A DNA stretch of 64,000 nucleotides, from positions 17,209 to 81,208 of the forward strand of contig JBNJGB010000031.1 in the NCBI GenBank assembly GCA_051747385.1, read 5' to 3'. Shown here piece after piece: positions 52,759 to 62,035 of the stretch. Position 1 is the stretch's first letter. Each line of letters starts with the position of its first letter. The notes under the pieces are model-generated. The model was not told the origin of the DNA. It worked only from the letters and a program-made list of their open reading frames with translations, and ran no database searches. Source of the stretch: JBNJGB01 sp051747385 (GTDB taxonomy: Bacteria > Myxococcota_A > UBA9042 > PHBI01 > JACKFB01). Both the position numbers and the translations under genes were made by a program.

Positions 52759-54996
52759 TCAGGGGGCCGGCGTCAGGAACTTCGCGACGATCCGCTTCTC
52801 GACGCCGCCGGCGAAGCGGACCCGGACGCGGGCGGACGGCCCCGAGCCCGACAGGTCCACGACCTTCCCCTCCCCGAACGTCGGGTGGAAGACCGGCGCG
52901 CCGGGACCCAGGATGAACTCCTCCTGGCTGAAGCTCTCGTAGTCCGGCATCGCCTGGGAGAAGTCCGGCGCCGGGGCCGGGCGCTCGCGCTTGGGGCGGC
53001 GACGGACGGTGGACCGGGTCGGCCGCGGGAAGTCATCGAAGAAGGCGCCCCGGTGGTGGCCGCCCAGGTCCGGCTGGACGCACTCCCCGGGCAGATCCTC
53101 CAGGAACGGGCTGGCGATGGCCGCCTGGATGGTCCCGAACCTCCGCCGGTACTCGGCGTGGCTCAGGTGGAGGTGATGCCGCGCGCGGGTCATGGCCACG
53201 TAGGTCAGGCGCCGCTCCTCCTCCTGGCCGTGGCCCGTCGGGTCGTCGATGGCGTTGAAGTGCGGCAGCAGGCCGTGCTCCAGGCCCGTGAGGAAGACGA
53301 CGTCGAACTCCAGGCCCTTCGCCGTGTGCGCCGACATCATCACCACCGCGTCGTCCTCGAGCTCTGCGCGGTCGATGTCGGCCACCAGGGCCACCTGCTC
53401 CAGGAAGCCGGCCAGGGTCGAGTCCCCGGTGCGGTCCTGGTACTCGTCGATGGCGTTCAGGAGCTCGTGGAGGTTCTCGATGCGGGCGTCCGCCTCGGGC
53501 GTGCCCTCGGCTCGGAGGCGCTCGATGTAGCCGATGCGCTCGAGGGTCGCCTGGGCCGCCGCCAGGCCGCTGCCGGACTCCGCGACGCGCATCAGCTCCT
53601 CGACCAGGTCCACGAACGGGCGCAGCTTCTTCTGCATCCCCTTCGTGCCCGTGGCCGCCACGTTCCGGCACGCGTCCCACATGCTCACGCCGGCCTCGAC
53701 GGCGTGGCCGCGGATGCGCTCGACGGTCCTGGCCCCGATGCCGCGCGTGGGCGTGTTGATGATGCGCTCCAGGCTCACCGCGTCGGACGGGTTCACCAGC
53801 ACCCGCAGGTACGCCATGAGGTCCTTCACCTCGGCGCGCTCGTAGAACTTCAGCCCGCCGATGATGACGTAGGGGATGCGGTGCTGCCGGAGCGCGTCCT
53901 CGATGGCGCGGCTCTGGGCGTGGGTGCGGTAGAATACGGCCATCTCGCGCAGGGGGTGGCGATCCCGCAGCGCCTCGACCCGCTTCGCGATGTACTCCGC
54001 CTCCGCCGTGTCCGTGGCCGCCGTGTGCAGGCGGATGGGCGCGCCGGCCTCCCGCTCCGTCCAGAGCTTCTTGTCGTGGCGGGTGCGGTTTTTGCGGATC
54101 AGCTCGCCCGCCGCCTCGAGGATGTTGGCCGAGGAGCGGTAGTTCTGCTCCAGACGGATGACGGTCGTGTCGGGGAACTCGTCCTCGAAGCCGAGGATGT
54201 TCTCCACCTCCGCGCCGCGCCACCGGTAGATACTCTGGTCGTCGTCGCCCACGACGCAGATGCGGCTCGCGTCGTTCAGCACCGCCTTGAGCAGGTCGTA
54301 CTGGACCTTGTTGGTGTCCTGGAACTCGTCGACGAGGATGTACTTCCAGCGCTGCTTGAACTCGCTGGCGATGACCGGGTACTCGCGCACCAGCAGCAGC
54401 GGCAGCAGGATGAGATCGCCGAAGTCCACGGCCCCGGACTCGCGCATCCGCTGCTCGTAGAGCTTGTACGCCTTCAGGAGCGGGTCGTGGGGGTCCAGGC
54501 GCCGCGCGTCCTGCTCCTTCGCCGGCGTCCGGCCGCGCTGCTTCGCCCGGTTGATGAACTTCTGGACCTGCTTCGGGTCGATGGCGTCCTTGGAGTAGTT
54601 CAGCTCCTTCAGGACGCGCTTCACCATCGCCTTCTGGTCGTCCTGGTCGTAGATGGTGAAGCGCGGGTCCACGCCGATGGACTGCCCGTGTCGCCGCAGG
54701 ATCTGCACGCCGATGCGGTGGAAGGTCCCGAGCCAGAGGTCCTCGGTGTTCTCCGGGCCGATCAGCTCCGTGCAGCGCTCCTTCATCTCCCGGGCGGCCT
54801 TGTTGGTGAAGGTCACGGCAAGGATGTTCCACGGCGCGTAGCCTTCTCGCCCCACGAGCCAGGCGATCTTGTGCGTGATCGCCCGGGTCTTGCCGGAGCC
54901 GGCCCCCGCCAGGATCAGGACGGGGCCGTCGTTGGCGAGGACGGCGTCGCGCTGGGGGGCGTTGAGGCCGGAGAGGATGGGATCGTCTTCGTGCAA
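52759..54996 (-). CDS. UvrD/PcrA-type ATP-dependent DNA helicase
   Basis: A 745-residue superfamily 1A helicase with all motifs: Q-motif LNAPQRDAVL, Walker A GAGSGKTR, AVTFTNKAAREMKER, VDEFQDTNKVQYDLL (Walker B), VVGDDDQSIYRWRGA, LEQNYRSS, MSAHTAKGLEFDVVFLTGLE and YVAMTRARHHLHLS. A C-terminal Tudor-like tail (PVFHPTFGEGKVVDLSG) follows, as in PcrA. It unwinds DNA in repair and removes RecA or polymerase blocks. The start is taken as TTG at 54996 because the helicase homology begins right after it and no ATG is in frame nearby. It is divergent from the GH5 gene. Confidence 0.95.
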   Translation of the reverse strand: MHEDDPILSGLNAPQRDAVLANDGPVLILAGAGSGKTRAITHKIAWLVGREGYAPWNILAVTFTNKAAREMKERCTELIGPENTEDLWLGTFHRIGVQILRRHGQSIGVDPRFTIYDQDDQKAMVKRVLKELNYSKDAIDPKQVQKFINRAKQRGRTPAKEQDARRLDPHDPLLKAYKLYEQRMRESGAVDFGDLILLPLLLVREYPVIASEFKQRWKYILVDEFQDTNKVQYDLLKAVLNDASRICVVGDDDQSIYRWRGAEVENILGFEDEFPDTTVIRLEQNYRSSANILEAAGELIRKNRTRHDKKLWTEREAGAPIRLHTAATDTAEAEYIAKRVEALRDRHPLREMAVFYRTHAQSRAIEDALRQHRIPYVIIGGLKFYERAEVKDLMAYLRVLVNPSDAVSLERIINTPTRGIGARTVERIRGHAVEAGVSMWDACRNVAATGTKGMQKKLRPFVDLVEELMRVAESGSGLAAAQATLERIGYIERLRAEGTPEADARIENLHELLNAIDEYQDRTGDSTLAGFLEQVALVADIDRAELEDDAVVMMSAHTAKGLEFDVVFLTGLEHGLLPHFNAIDDPTGHGQEEERRLTYVAMTRARHHLHLSHAEYRRRFGTIQAAIASPFLEDLPGECVQPDLGGHHRGAFFDDFPRPTRSTVRRRPKRERPAPAPDFSQAMPDYESFSQEEFILGPGAPVFHPTFGEGKVVDLSGSGPSARVRVRFAGGVEKRIVAKFLTPAP

Positions 54997-55403
54997 GGCA
55001 TGCTCGGGGCTCGGGCGGCGGGTCCGGCCGAACGTGGCAACGGTCGGGGTCGTCGTCAAGGCTCGCGCCGGGCACCCCGACACGCCGCGGTGCGCGCTTC
55101 GTGCAGCCCCTGGGAACACTGGGACACTCCGGCCGAGGAGGGCGACTTGGAGCAGCGAGGTCCTTCGCGTAGTGCTCGACCACTGGAGGCCGACGTGGTC
55201 ATGGCTTCACGACGCCGAGGAGGCCGGAGGGAGTACACGCCGAAGACGCGGGTGCATCCCGAGTGGCGACCATCGGAGGATGGAGAGGTCGGGCCAGCCA
55301 CGTGGCGACCGCGCGGTCTCACGGCGTGGGGCCGGGCGGTTGTCCCCCGGACCTGTCGCCTCCTACTCTCTCGGCAGCTGGTGCCGCGACCCGGAGGTGC
55401 GAC
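54997..55403. other. Divergent intergenic region between helicase and GH5 genes
   Basis: This 407-bp stretch separates the minus-strand helicase from the plus-strand GH5 gene. Open frames cross it on both strands, but none has a ribosome site or recognisable protein similarity. It must contain both promoters, but I see no clear boxes, repeats or RNA structure. Confidence 0.6.
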
Positions 55404-56987
55404 GTGGTCGAAGGAGGAAGGACGACCCTCGCGGGCGCCGCCGCGCTCGCCCTGGCCCTCGCGACCGTCGGCTGTGACGACTCCGGAGCCACGGAGGCCG
55501 CGCCCGACGCCGACGCCACCCAGGACGTCGCCGCGGACGTGGCGCGGGAGGTCGGAGGACCGGACGTCGACGACGCGGACACGATCCTGGCGCAGGACGC
55601 CGACGTCACGGACGCGGGCGACGCGACAGCCGACGCGGACGCCTCCGAGCCCGCCCCGGACCCTCCGCCGGGCCCCGGCTGGCACCGCCGGGGCGCATTC
55701 ATCGTCGACGCGCAGGGCCGGACGATCGTGCTCCACGGCGTGAACGCCTCCAACGACGCCAAGTGGGACGAGGAGCGCCTGCCCTGGCAGGGTCCGGAGG
55801 ACTTCCAGGACCTGGCCGACGCCGGCTTCGACAACGTCCGGCTGCTCACGTTCTGGGCCGCGATCATGCCGGAGGAGGGCGTCGTCGACGACGACTACCT
55901 GGACGCCTACGCCCAGCGCGTCCAATGGGCCGCCGACGCCGGGCTCACGATCATCGTGGACATGCACCAGGACATCTACGGCTACGGGTTCGGGGGCAAC
56001 GGCGCGCCAGCCTGGAGCTGCGACCAGGAGCACTACGACGCCTACGAGTCCACCTCCCCCTGGTGGATGAACTACACGAACGAGCACGTGCGGGCCTGCT
56101 TCGACCACCTGGTCGACGACGACGCCACGTTCCAGCACTTCGCGGACGCGTGGGTGGCCATGGCGGACCGGGTGGGCGACCACCCCGATGTCGTCGGCTT
56201 CGACCTCATGAACGAGCCGAACTGGGGCTCCTACGACGTCCTCGAGTTCGTGCCGCAGATCTGGCAGCCGCGGATGGAGCAGCTCTCGGCGGCCATCCGC
56301 GAGGTGGCGCCGGACCGCCTGGTCTTCTTCCAGGCGCCGCCCCTGTTCGCCGCGGGCGCGGCCGCCGAGTTCGAGCCGGCCGCCGATGCCGGGACGGCCC
56401 TGACGCCACACTACTACCACCCGACCGTCCACGAGGGGGACGACTACGTGCCCGCCCACGACAACGACATCGACCGGGCCCTGGACGCCATCGATGAGAC
56501 CGCCGCCAACCTCGGCGACGTGCCCGTCTGGATGGGCGAGTTCGGCGCCTACCCCGGCAACCCGACGACCCCGGCCTACACGGAGACCCTGGTCGGGGAG
56601 ATGGCCTCGCGGCTGTGGGGCTGGGCCTGGTGGTCCGACGACACGGGGGGCGGCTTCTCGCTCCGCGACTCGGACGGGGAGTTCGTCGAGGCCGTCCTCG
56701 AGCCCCTGTCCCATCCGTACGCCCGGCGCGTCCCCGGCCCCCTCCTGGAGCAGGCCATGGACTTCGACGCGGGCCGCTACGAGCTGACCTTCACCTGGAC
56801 GCGGGACGCGCCCCTGGAGCTGTGGGCAGGCCGCCCGGACACCGCCGCCGTCGCCCTGGGCCCGGTCGACGGGGACGGAGAGGTCGTCTGCAGCCAGGCC
56901 GCCGGCGCACCCGACGGCGTCCGGACGTGCCCGGTCCCGGACGACCTGCGCTGGGGCGGCGACTACCGTCTGGTCATCGAGCCGTAG
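55404..56987 (+). CDS. Glycoside hydrolase family 5 lipoprotein (endoglycoceramidase-like)
   Basis: A 527-residue protein: signal peptide with lipobox ATVGC, an acidic Asp/Ala linker (about 25-80) as in neighbouring lipoproteins, then a GH5 TIM-barrel (about 95-455). Diagnostic are HGVNASNDAKWDEERLPWQG, IIVDMHQDIYG, the acid/base motif GFDLMNEPNWG and the nucleophile motif WMGEFGAYPG, in the order found in endoglycoceramidase-type GH5 enzymes. A C-terminal beta-sandwich follows. It probably cleaves beta-linked glycolipid or polysaccharide outside the cell. GTG at 55404 has GGAGG eight bases upstream. Confidence 0.88.
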   Translation: MVEGGRTTLAGAAALALALATVGCDDSGATEAAPDADATQDVAADVAREVGGPDVDDADTILAQDADVTDAGDATADADASEPAPDPPPGPGWHRRGAFIVDAQGRTIVLHGVNASNDAKWDEERLPWQGPEDFQDLADAGFDNVRLLTFWAAIMPEEGVVDDDYLDAYAQRVQWAADAGLTIIVDMHQDIYGYGFGGNGAPAWSCDQEHYDAYESTSPWWMNYTNEHVRACFDHLVDDDATFQHFADAWVAMADRVGDHPDVVGFDLMNEPNWGSYDVLEFVPQIWQPRMEQLSAAIREVAPDRLVFFQAPPLFAAGAAAEFEPAADAGTALTPHYYHPTVHEGDDYVPAHDNDIDRALDAIDETAANLGDVPVWMGEFGAYPGNPTTPAYTETLVGEMASRLWGWAWWSDDTGGGFSLRDSDGEFVEAVLEPLSHPYARRVPGPLLEQAMDFDAGRYELTFTWTRDAPLELWAGRPDTAAVALGPVDGDGEVVCSQAAGAPDGVRTCPVPDDLRWGGDYRLVIEP

Positions 56988-57935
56988 TCAGATCAGGCCC
57001 CGGAGCTTCGACAGGTCCAGGTTGCCGCCGGAGACCACGGCCACGACCTGCTCACCGCGCCGCACCGGGACCCGCCCGGCCAGGAGCGCGGCGACGGCGA
57101 TGGCGCCTCCCGGCTCCGCGTAGAGCTTCGCCGAGGTCAGCGTGACGTGCAGGCCCGTCAGGATGGCGTCCTCGTCGAGCGTGACCAGGTCGTCGACCCA
57201 CTGCCGCGTCAGGGCGTACGTGTGCTCCCCCGCCGACAGGGCGCCCAGGCTCGAGGCCACGGTGCGGACGGAGGGGAGCGGGGTCGGCCCTCCCCGGTCC
57301 CAGGCATACCGCATGGTCGCGGCGCCCTCGGGCTCGACGCCGATGACGCGAGCCCCCGGGCGGGCGGCCTTCACGGCCATCGCGATCCCCGAGACCAGGC
57401 CGCCGCCGCCCACCGGGACCACGACCAGGTCCACGTCGGGAAGCTGCTCGGTGATCTCCAGGCCCACGGTCCCCTGCCCGGCGATGACCCGCGGCTCGTC
57501 GTAGGGGTGGACCAGGACGAGCCCCCGCTCCTTCCGCAGGACCTGCATGTGGGCGGTCGCGTCGTCGATCCGGCCGTGCAGGACCACCTCGGCCCCGTAT
57601 CTTCGGCAGGCCTCGACCTTCATCGGGCTCGCGTCCGACGGCATGACTACCGTGACCGGCGCGCCCACCGCCCGCGCCGCCCACGCGAGGGCCTGGGCGT
57701 GGTTCCCGGCCGACACCGTCACCAGCCCGCGCTCCAGCTGCGCGCGGGAGGCGTGGCACACCCAGTTGAGCGCCCCCCGCGGCTTGAAGGAGCCGGTGCG
57801 CTGGAAGAGCTCGCACTTGAGCCGGACCGGGTGCCCGAGCCGCTCCTCCAGCCCGCTCGACCGGAGGAGCGGCGTGGCATCCAGCGCGTCGACGAGCGCG
57901 CGGCGCGCCTCCCGGATGTCGTCGACGGACACCAT
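56988..57935 (-). CDS. Threonine/serine dehydratase (catabolic type, no ACT domain)
   Basis: A 315-residue fold-type II PLP enzyme. The PLP lysine is K51 in GSFKPRG, the phosphate-binding loop is VPVGGGGLVSG, and SAGNHAQALAWAA is the substrate loop. It deaminates threonine (or serine) to 2-oxobutyrate (or pyruvate). It lacks the regulatory ACT-like domain of biosynthetic IlvA, so a TdcB-like catabolic type is likely; serine racemase is a close alternative. ATG at 57935 has GGAGG five bases upstream. It lies 71 bp downstream of ectD on the same strand and may share its transcript. Confidence 0.9.
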   Translation of the reverse strand: MVSVDDIREARRALVDALDATPLLRSSGLEERLGHPVRLKCELFQRTGSFKPRGALNWVCHASRAQLERGLVTVSAGNHAQALAWAARAVGAPVTVVMPSDASPMKVEACRRYGAEVVLHGRIDDATAHMQVLRKERGLVLVHPYDEPRVIAGQGTVGLEITEQLPDVDLVVVPVGGGGLVSGIAMAVKAARPGARVIGVEPEGAATMRYAWDRGGPTPLPSVRTVASSLGALSAGEHTYALTRQWVDDLVTLDEDAILTGLHVTLTSAKLYAEPGGAIAVAALLAGRVPVRRGEQVVAVVSGGNLDLSKLRGLI

Positions 57936-58006
57936 GGGGACCTCCAGGCGCGGGGTGGACCTCCAGCGTACACGATCGGCCACGCGGGGCCGGGATCATG
58001 CACCTA

Positions 58007-58933
58007 CTACTCCGGGGCGATGGCCGCGATCTCCCGGGCGGCGAGGAAGTCGGGGCGCGGCCGGGTGCCCGCGTAGGGCGTCGTCGTGGGATTGTCGACG
58101 CTGTTGTAGACGAAGAAGACGTTGCTGCGCGGATACGGCGTCATGTTCCCGGCGGAGCCGTGCATGACGTTGGAGTCGAAGAGCAGCGCCGTGCCCGGCT
58201 CACCCGTGGCGGTGACGATGCCGCGATCCTCGGCGAGCTTCTCGATGCTCGCGGGATCGGGCACGCCGACGGTCTGGTCCTGCAGGGACGTCAAGTAGTT
58301 GTCCTCGGGCGTCTCCCCGACGCAGGACACGTAGTACCACTGGGACCCGGGGATGAGCATCAGCGGCCCGTTGAACTCGTAGTTCGGGGTGAGGTTGATC
58401 GACGCGCTGACGGTCCGCATCCGCGGCAGGCCATCTTCCGTGTGCCAGGTCTCGAAGTCCGAGTGCCAGAAGAAGCGCTCCCCGGTCATCCCGGGCTTGT
58501 AGTTCACGCGCGACTGGTAGACGTAGACCTGGCTGTCCAGGAGCTGGGAGACGCGCTCCACCAGGCGACGATCCCGGGACATGCGCTCGAAGATCCGGCT
58601 GAGCAGGTGCACGCGGAAGATCGAGCGCACCTCGCCGCTGCCCCGCTCCGTGATGGTCTCCGGCAGGGCGCGGACCTGCTCCGAGCCCGCCAGATGGCTC
58701 AGCTCGGCGCGATAGCGCGCCACCTCCTCCCTGGTGAACAACCCGCGCAGGATCAGGAAGCCGTCGCGCTCGAAGGCCTCCACCTCCTCGGCGCTCAGGG
58801 GACCCTCCGCGTCGGCGCCGCCATACACGACGGGATCGCGGCGCGGCAGGATACGTGGGCCGCCCGTCACGCGGGACGGATAGGGGTCGTGCGTCGTTCG
58901 GCTCGGGTCGTACGTGTGCCCGGTCCAGTGCAT
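58007..58933 (-). CDS. ectD: Ectoine hydroxylase
   Basis: A 308-residue Fe(II)/2-oxoglutarate dioxygenase of the phytanoyl-CoA dioxygenase superfamily. The long block QSRVNYKPGMTGERFFWHSD then FETWHTEDGLPRMRTVSASI is the EctD hallmark, with iron ligands H157, D159 and H258 (SNVMHGSAGN). It converts ectoine to 5-hydroxyectoine, a compatible solute. No ectA, ectB or ectC gene is present in the window, so ectoine must come from genes elsewhere or from uptake. AAAGGAGA six bases before the ATG at 58933 fixes the start. Confidence 0.95.
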   Translation of the reverse strand: MHWTGHTYDPSRTTHDPYPSRVTGGPRILPRRDPVVYGGADAEGPLSAEEVEAFERDGFLILRGLFTREEVARYRAELSHLAGSEQVRALPETITERGSGEVRSIFRVHLLSRIFERMSRDRRLVERVSQLLDSQVYVYQSRVNYKPGMTGERFFWHSDFETWHTEDGLPRMRTVSASINLTPNYEFNGPLMLIPGSQWYYVSCVGETPEDNYLTSLQDQTVGVPDPASIEKLAEDRGIVTATGEPGTALLFDSNVMHGSAGNMTPYPRSNVFFVYNSVDNPTTTPYAGTRPRPDFLAAREIAAIAPE

Positions 58934-59229
58934 GTTCGTCTCCTTTCGTCCGCCGGCCGTGCTCGCGGTCGGCGAGCGCGCGGTTGGCACGGGGTCGGAA
59001 CGTGCGTCGGGTCGTCGGCGACGTGACGAGGGCGCCTGGGCGTGTGGCGCCATGCCCGTCCTGACGGTGCACGTGGATAACGACATGAAGACTCGGGTCA
59101 AGTCGATCCACCCCGGCGGCACGGGACGCGATCGGGTCGAGCGGCGGTGGCGGCCGGTCGGGCTCGGGGCCGGGCTGCGTCCCGTGAAGTGGCAGGGCTG
59201 CGCCGGAGAAGGGCGTCCTGCTCGCGCTC

Positions 59230-59697
59230 GTGGTCGCCATGGCGACGGCTCGAGGCGGCCCCGGTGCGTCCGCTCCGCACGACGGCGTCGCCGTGGACAC
59301 GCCCGACACCACGGTCCCGCCGGTGGACCGATCGGGCGACGACGGGCCGGAGGTGTCCGTCGGGCCCGTGGGTCCGGACGGGCGCGTGGGGAGGTTCTGC
59401 GGCGAACACGGCGTCTGTCGGCCGCCGACGAGCGACCGCCCGGACGCGACCATCCCGGTCTTCGACGAGGGCTGCGTGCCCGCGGGCATCCCCGACTGCG
59501 CCGAGGCGTTGCCCGACGCCGACGGGACGTGCCGGCCCCGCCCGGGACGCTGCGACGGCGACGGCGTGTCTCCGGTCCCGTCCGCGGGTTGCACGTCCGT
59601 CGACGGCTCCGGCGGCCGCGGCGGCGGCATCAAGGGCACCGAGAGAGGACGCGCGAACGGCGTGATACGCTGCGCGCGGGCCGCCGGGAGGTCACCG
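59230..59697 (+). pseudogene. Possible decayed secreted Cys-rich protein
   Basis: In the frame of the next gene there is a weak signal-like stretch (LLALVVAMATARGG), an acidic linker (DTPDTTVPPVDRSGDDG) and Cys-rich modules (CGEHGVCRPP, CVPAGIPDCAEALPD, CRPRPGRCDGDG) like those of the lipoproteins nearby. There is no start codon before the hydrophobic part because a TGA precedes it, and no lipobox. It runs without a stop into the DUF2325-like gene. It is probably a degenerate lipoprotein gene; the 58,934-59,229 gap shows nothing clear. Confidence 0.35.
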
Positions 59698-60675
59698 ATG
59701 GGACGCCAGGACGATCCGAGCTTCGAGGAGATGATGGCCGAGGAGGGCGTGCGGCCCCTGGGAGGGGACTCCCCGCCGCCCCGCGCGACCCCGAGCGCGC
59801 CCGAACCCCGTGCCGAGACTTCGCCGCAGCCGTCGCCCACCCCGCCCGAGCCCCCCGCCGCCGTCCGGGAGGAGATCGAGCGGCTACGGTCCCAGGCCGC
59901 GCTGCTCGAGGGTCGCCTGGAGGTCGCCGAGCGCGACAAGCAGGAGATCGCCGCTCGGCTGGCGGAGACCGAGGAGGCCCGGGACGCCGCCGCCGCGGAG
60001 CGGGACGCCCTGGACAAGGAGCGACGCGCGCTCCAGCGCAAGCTCACGGAGGAGGCCCCGCCCCCACCGCCTTCGTCCAGGCCGCTCGCGGACATGCTGT
60101 CGGAGCGTGGCCTGGAGGGCGACGAGGCGAGCGACGTCCTGACCGGCGCCGCGCTCCATGGCTGGCTGGGTGACCTGATCGACGGCCTCCGGGTCGAGGA
60201 TCCCCGGGCCATGGCCGCCCTCCTCACCGAGCGCGTGAGCCTGATCTGCGACGCGGAGCGCTGCCGGCCCGCCGCGGGGAGCGTCGCCGTGCACGTCTCC
60301 CCGGAGCGCTGCGAGGTGTGCGGGGGCTCGGACGTCCAGGCCGCGCTCGCGGGCTTCCTCGTGGCCTGCAAACGCGCCGGCGTGAAGCGCGTACGCGTCG
60401 TGGGCGGCTCGCCGACGTATCACACCGTCATCCGCGAGCTTCACGGGGATCCGGGGGTGGACCTGAAGCTGATCCCCGGCCACAAGCGGCGGACGGCCCG
60501 CCAGGCCAAGGCGGATCTGAGGCACGCCGACCGGGTCATCCTGTGGGGCGCCACGCTGCTGGACCACAGCATCAGCGATCTCTACGACCGTAGCGATCCC
60601 CGTGTCCTCAGCATTCCCCACCGGGGCATCGTGACCATGTTCGAGCGAGCCGCCGAGGCCGTGGCCGGGGGCTGA
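59698..60675 (+). CDS. Coiled-coil protein with C-terminal DUF2325-like domain
   Basis: A 325-residue protein. A short Smr-like N-terminus (DPSFEEMMAEEGVRPLGG) is followed by a Pro-rich segment, a coiled coil (about 55-115), a small Cys pair region (LICDAERC and CEVCGG, a possible zinc site at about 180-210), and a Rossmann-like DUF2325 domain (RVRVVGGSPTYHTVIREL, HADRVILWGATLLDHSISDL). DUF2325 proteins are of unknown function, sometimes linked to ligand sensing. ATG at 59698 is chosen for its GGGAGG nine bases upstream. It is convergent with the small gene at 60,679. Confidence 0.72.
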   Translation: MGRQDDPSFEEMMAEEGVRPLGGDSPPPRATPSAPEPRAETSPQPSPTPPEPPAAVREEIERLRSQAALLEGRLEVAERDKQEIAARLAETEEARDAAAAERDALDKERRALQRKLTEEAPPPPPSSRPLADMLSERGLEGDEASDVLTGAALHGWLGDLIDGLRVEDPRAMAALLTERVSLICDAERCRPAAGSVAVHVSPERCEVCGGSDVQAALAGFLVACKRAGVKRVRVVGGSPTYHTVIRELHGDPGVDLKLIPGHKRRTARQAKADLRHADRVILWGATLLDHSISDLYDRSDPRVLSIPHRGIVTMFERAAEAVAGG

Positions 60676-60678
60676 CGG

Positions 60679-60997
60679 TTACTCGTCGGCGGTGAGCGTC
60701 TCCGCCGTGCCCAGGAGATCCGTCTTCGCCTCTGGCGGGAATCCCACGCAGGCGTCGATGAGGGTGATGGCGCGCTGGGTCGGGCCCTCCGGGACCTCGC
60801 GCCCCTTCGCCTCCAACTCCTCCACGAGACGCGCGCCGACCCCGTCCTGGTCCAAGGGCTCGAGGTCGTCGATCCCGTCGGGCACGCAGCGCCCCTTCCA
60901 CTGGACCGAGACGCGCACCTCGTCCGGGCGGGCCTCGATCTTCCACTCCAGGTGGCGGGCACCTTCCAAGGGGTACGGCGCGAGCGAACACCTTCAT
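60679..60997 (-). pseudogene. Small gene with apparent homopolymer frameshift
   Basis: From the ATG at 60997 the frame reads MKVFARAVP and then goes out of register at a CCCC run (about 60,970-60,973 on the plus strand as GGGG). One base fewer would join it to LEGARHLEWKIEARPDE and a coherent 85-residue protein (VSVQWKGRCVPDGIDDLEP, AITLIDACVGFPPEAKTDLL) ending at 60679. The downstream part alone could start from a TTG at 60969. It could be a genuine frameshift, a sequencing error or a short gene starting at TTG. Function is unknown. Confidence 0.5.
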
Positions 60998-61092
60998 TCC
61001 GACATCGCGTGGCGAGTCCGGACTGTCGGATGGCTCGCCCACGGCGGCCGGGCAAGGACAGCTCAGGGTCAGGTCGGGTCGCAACTTGCCTA

Positions 61093-61327
61093 GAGCACCA
61101 AACAGGACCGCTCCCGTTGGGCTAGCGGCGATCTCCGGCGCCTCGGCCTTCCGGGACCGCTGCGCCATGCCTCATGGCATTCCGGCTGTCGCCGGCTCTC
61201 CTGGCCCTCCGGGCCAGCGCCGCGCTGCTTCGCAGCGCCTTCGGGACCCGGAATCGGCGCTCCGCGCCTGGCCGATCCACTCGGAGATCGCTCGCAGACC
61301 CGCGGTCCGCGGTCCCGTTCGGCGCTC
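61093..61327 (+). repeat. Repeat family B, copy 2: palindromic element in intergenic DNA
   Basis: A 235-bp element with near-perfect terminal inverted repeats CTAGAGCACCAAACAGGACC and CTAGAGCGCCGAACGGGACC (including flanking CTA bases). It matches the reverse complement of 36,966-37,143, apart from about 60 extra bases that form two small GC hairpins near 61,200-61,250. It does not appear to be translated here. A CTAG sequence at each end may be part of the element or a 4-bp duplication. Confidence 0.82.
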
Positions 61328-62035
61328 TAGGCCTTCTCAGCATCCGCCGGCTGCAGCTCGGGATCCACGGGCGCCTCCCGGCGCTTCGCTCGACGTCTCG
61401 TGAGAATTCCGGGCTACCTGCCTCAGCCTCCCGGCATCCCGTCTCACCGTCGAGCAACCCTCGCCCGGTGAACGATTGCAAGCCAACAAGTTGTGACCCG
61501 CCCCCGATGCCCCGACCCCAATGTCTTGGTTCTGACCCGACCCCGAATGTGGAGGCGATCGCAGCGCGGGCTCGTCTCCGGGCGCACCACATTCCGCAAC
61601 CCGCTGAACTCGCTGAACGGTTACCCACCCCAGGCCGCAGTTACAGGAACGGAACGCCGCCGACGGGCGAGTGCGACGTCCAGGCTGTGTTTCAGCCCGG
61701 CTCGCCTGGGCCCTCGGGTGTGCACCGCGAACTGCCGGACGGTGGCATGAACAATGCAGCCCAACAAAACCGCAGCGAGAGGGACGGGAGATGAGCGCGA
61801 GGGAGTCGCGGGGCTTCGACGCATCGCGCCCCTGCGCGCTGAACCGGCGGGTGGAGCTCGTGCTCGTGCCGGCGCCGGAGCCCGTGCAGCAGCCGCCGGA
61901 GTCCAAGAAGCGGCAGCCCGAGGAGCGCGCGCCACACGCTTTCAGTCGTCGGGCCGCCGCTGACTCTCGGCGCCACCGGGTAGCAGCGTCCCGACGAGCG
62001 CGCGCCACACACTTTCAGGCATAGGGGAAAAGCCA
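61328..62035. other. Intergenic region with a 23-bp direct repeat
   Basis: About 700 bp without a convincing gene separate repeat B from the collagen-like lipoprotein gene. Composition is slightly less GC-rich. A 23-bp direct repeat, GAGCGCGCGCCACACGCTTT then CAG, occurs at 61,923-61,945 and 61,996-62,018 with one mismatch and a 73-bp period. It probably also contains the promoter of the downstream gene. A degenerate stretch of GACCCGACCCC-like words lies at 61,495-61,550. Confidence 0.55.
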
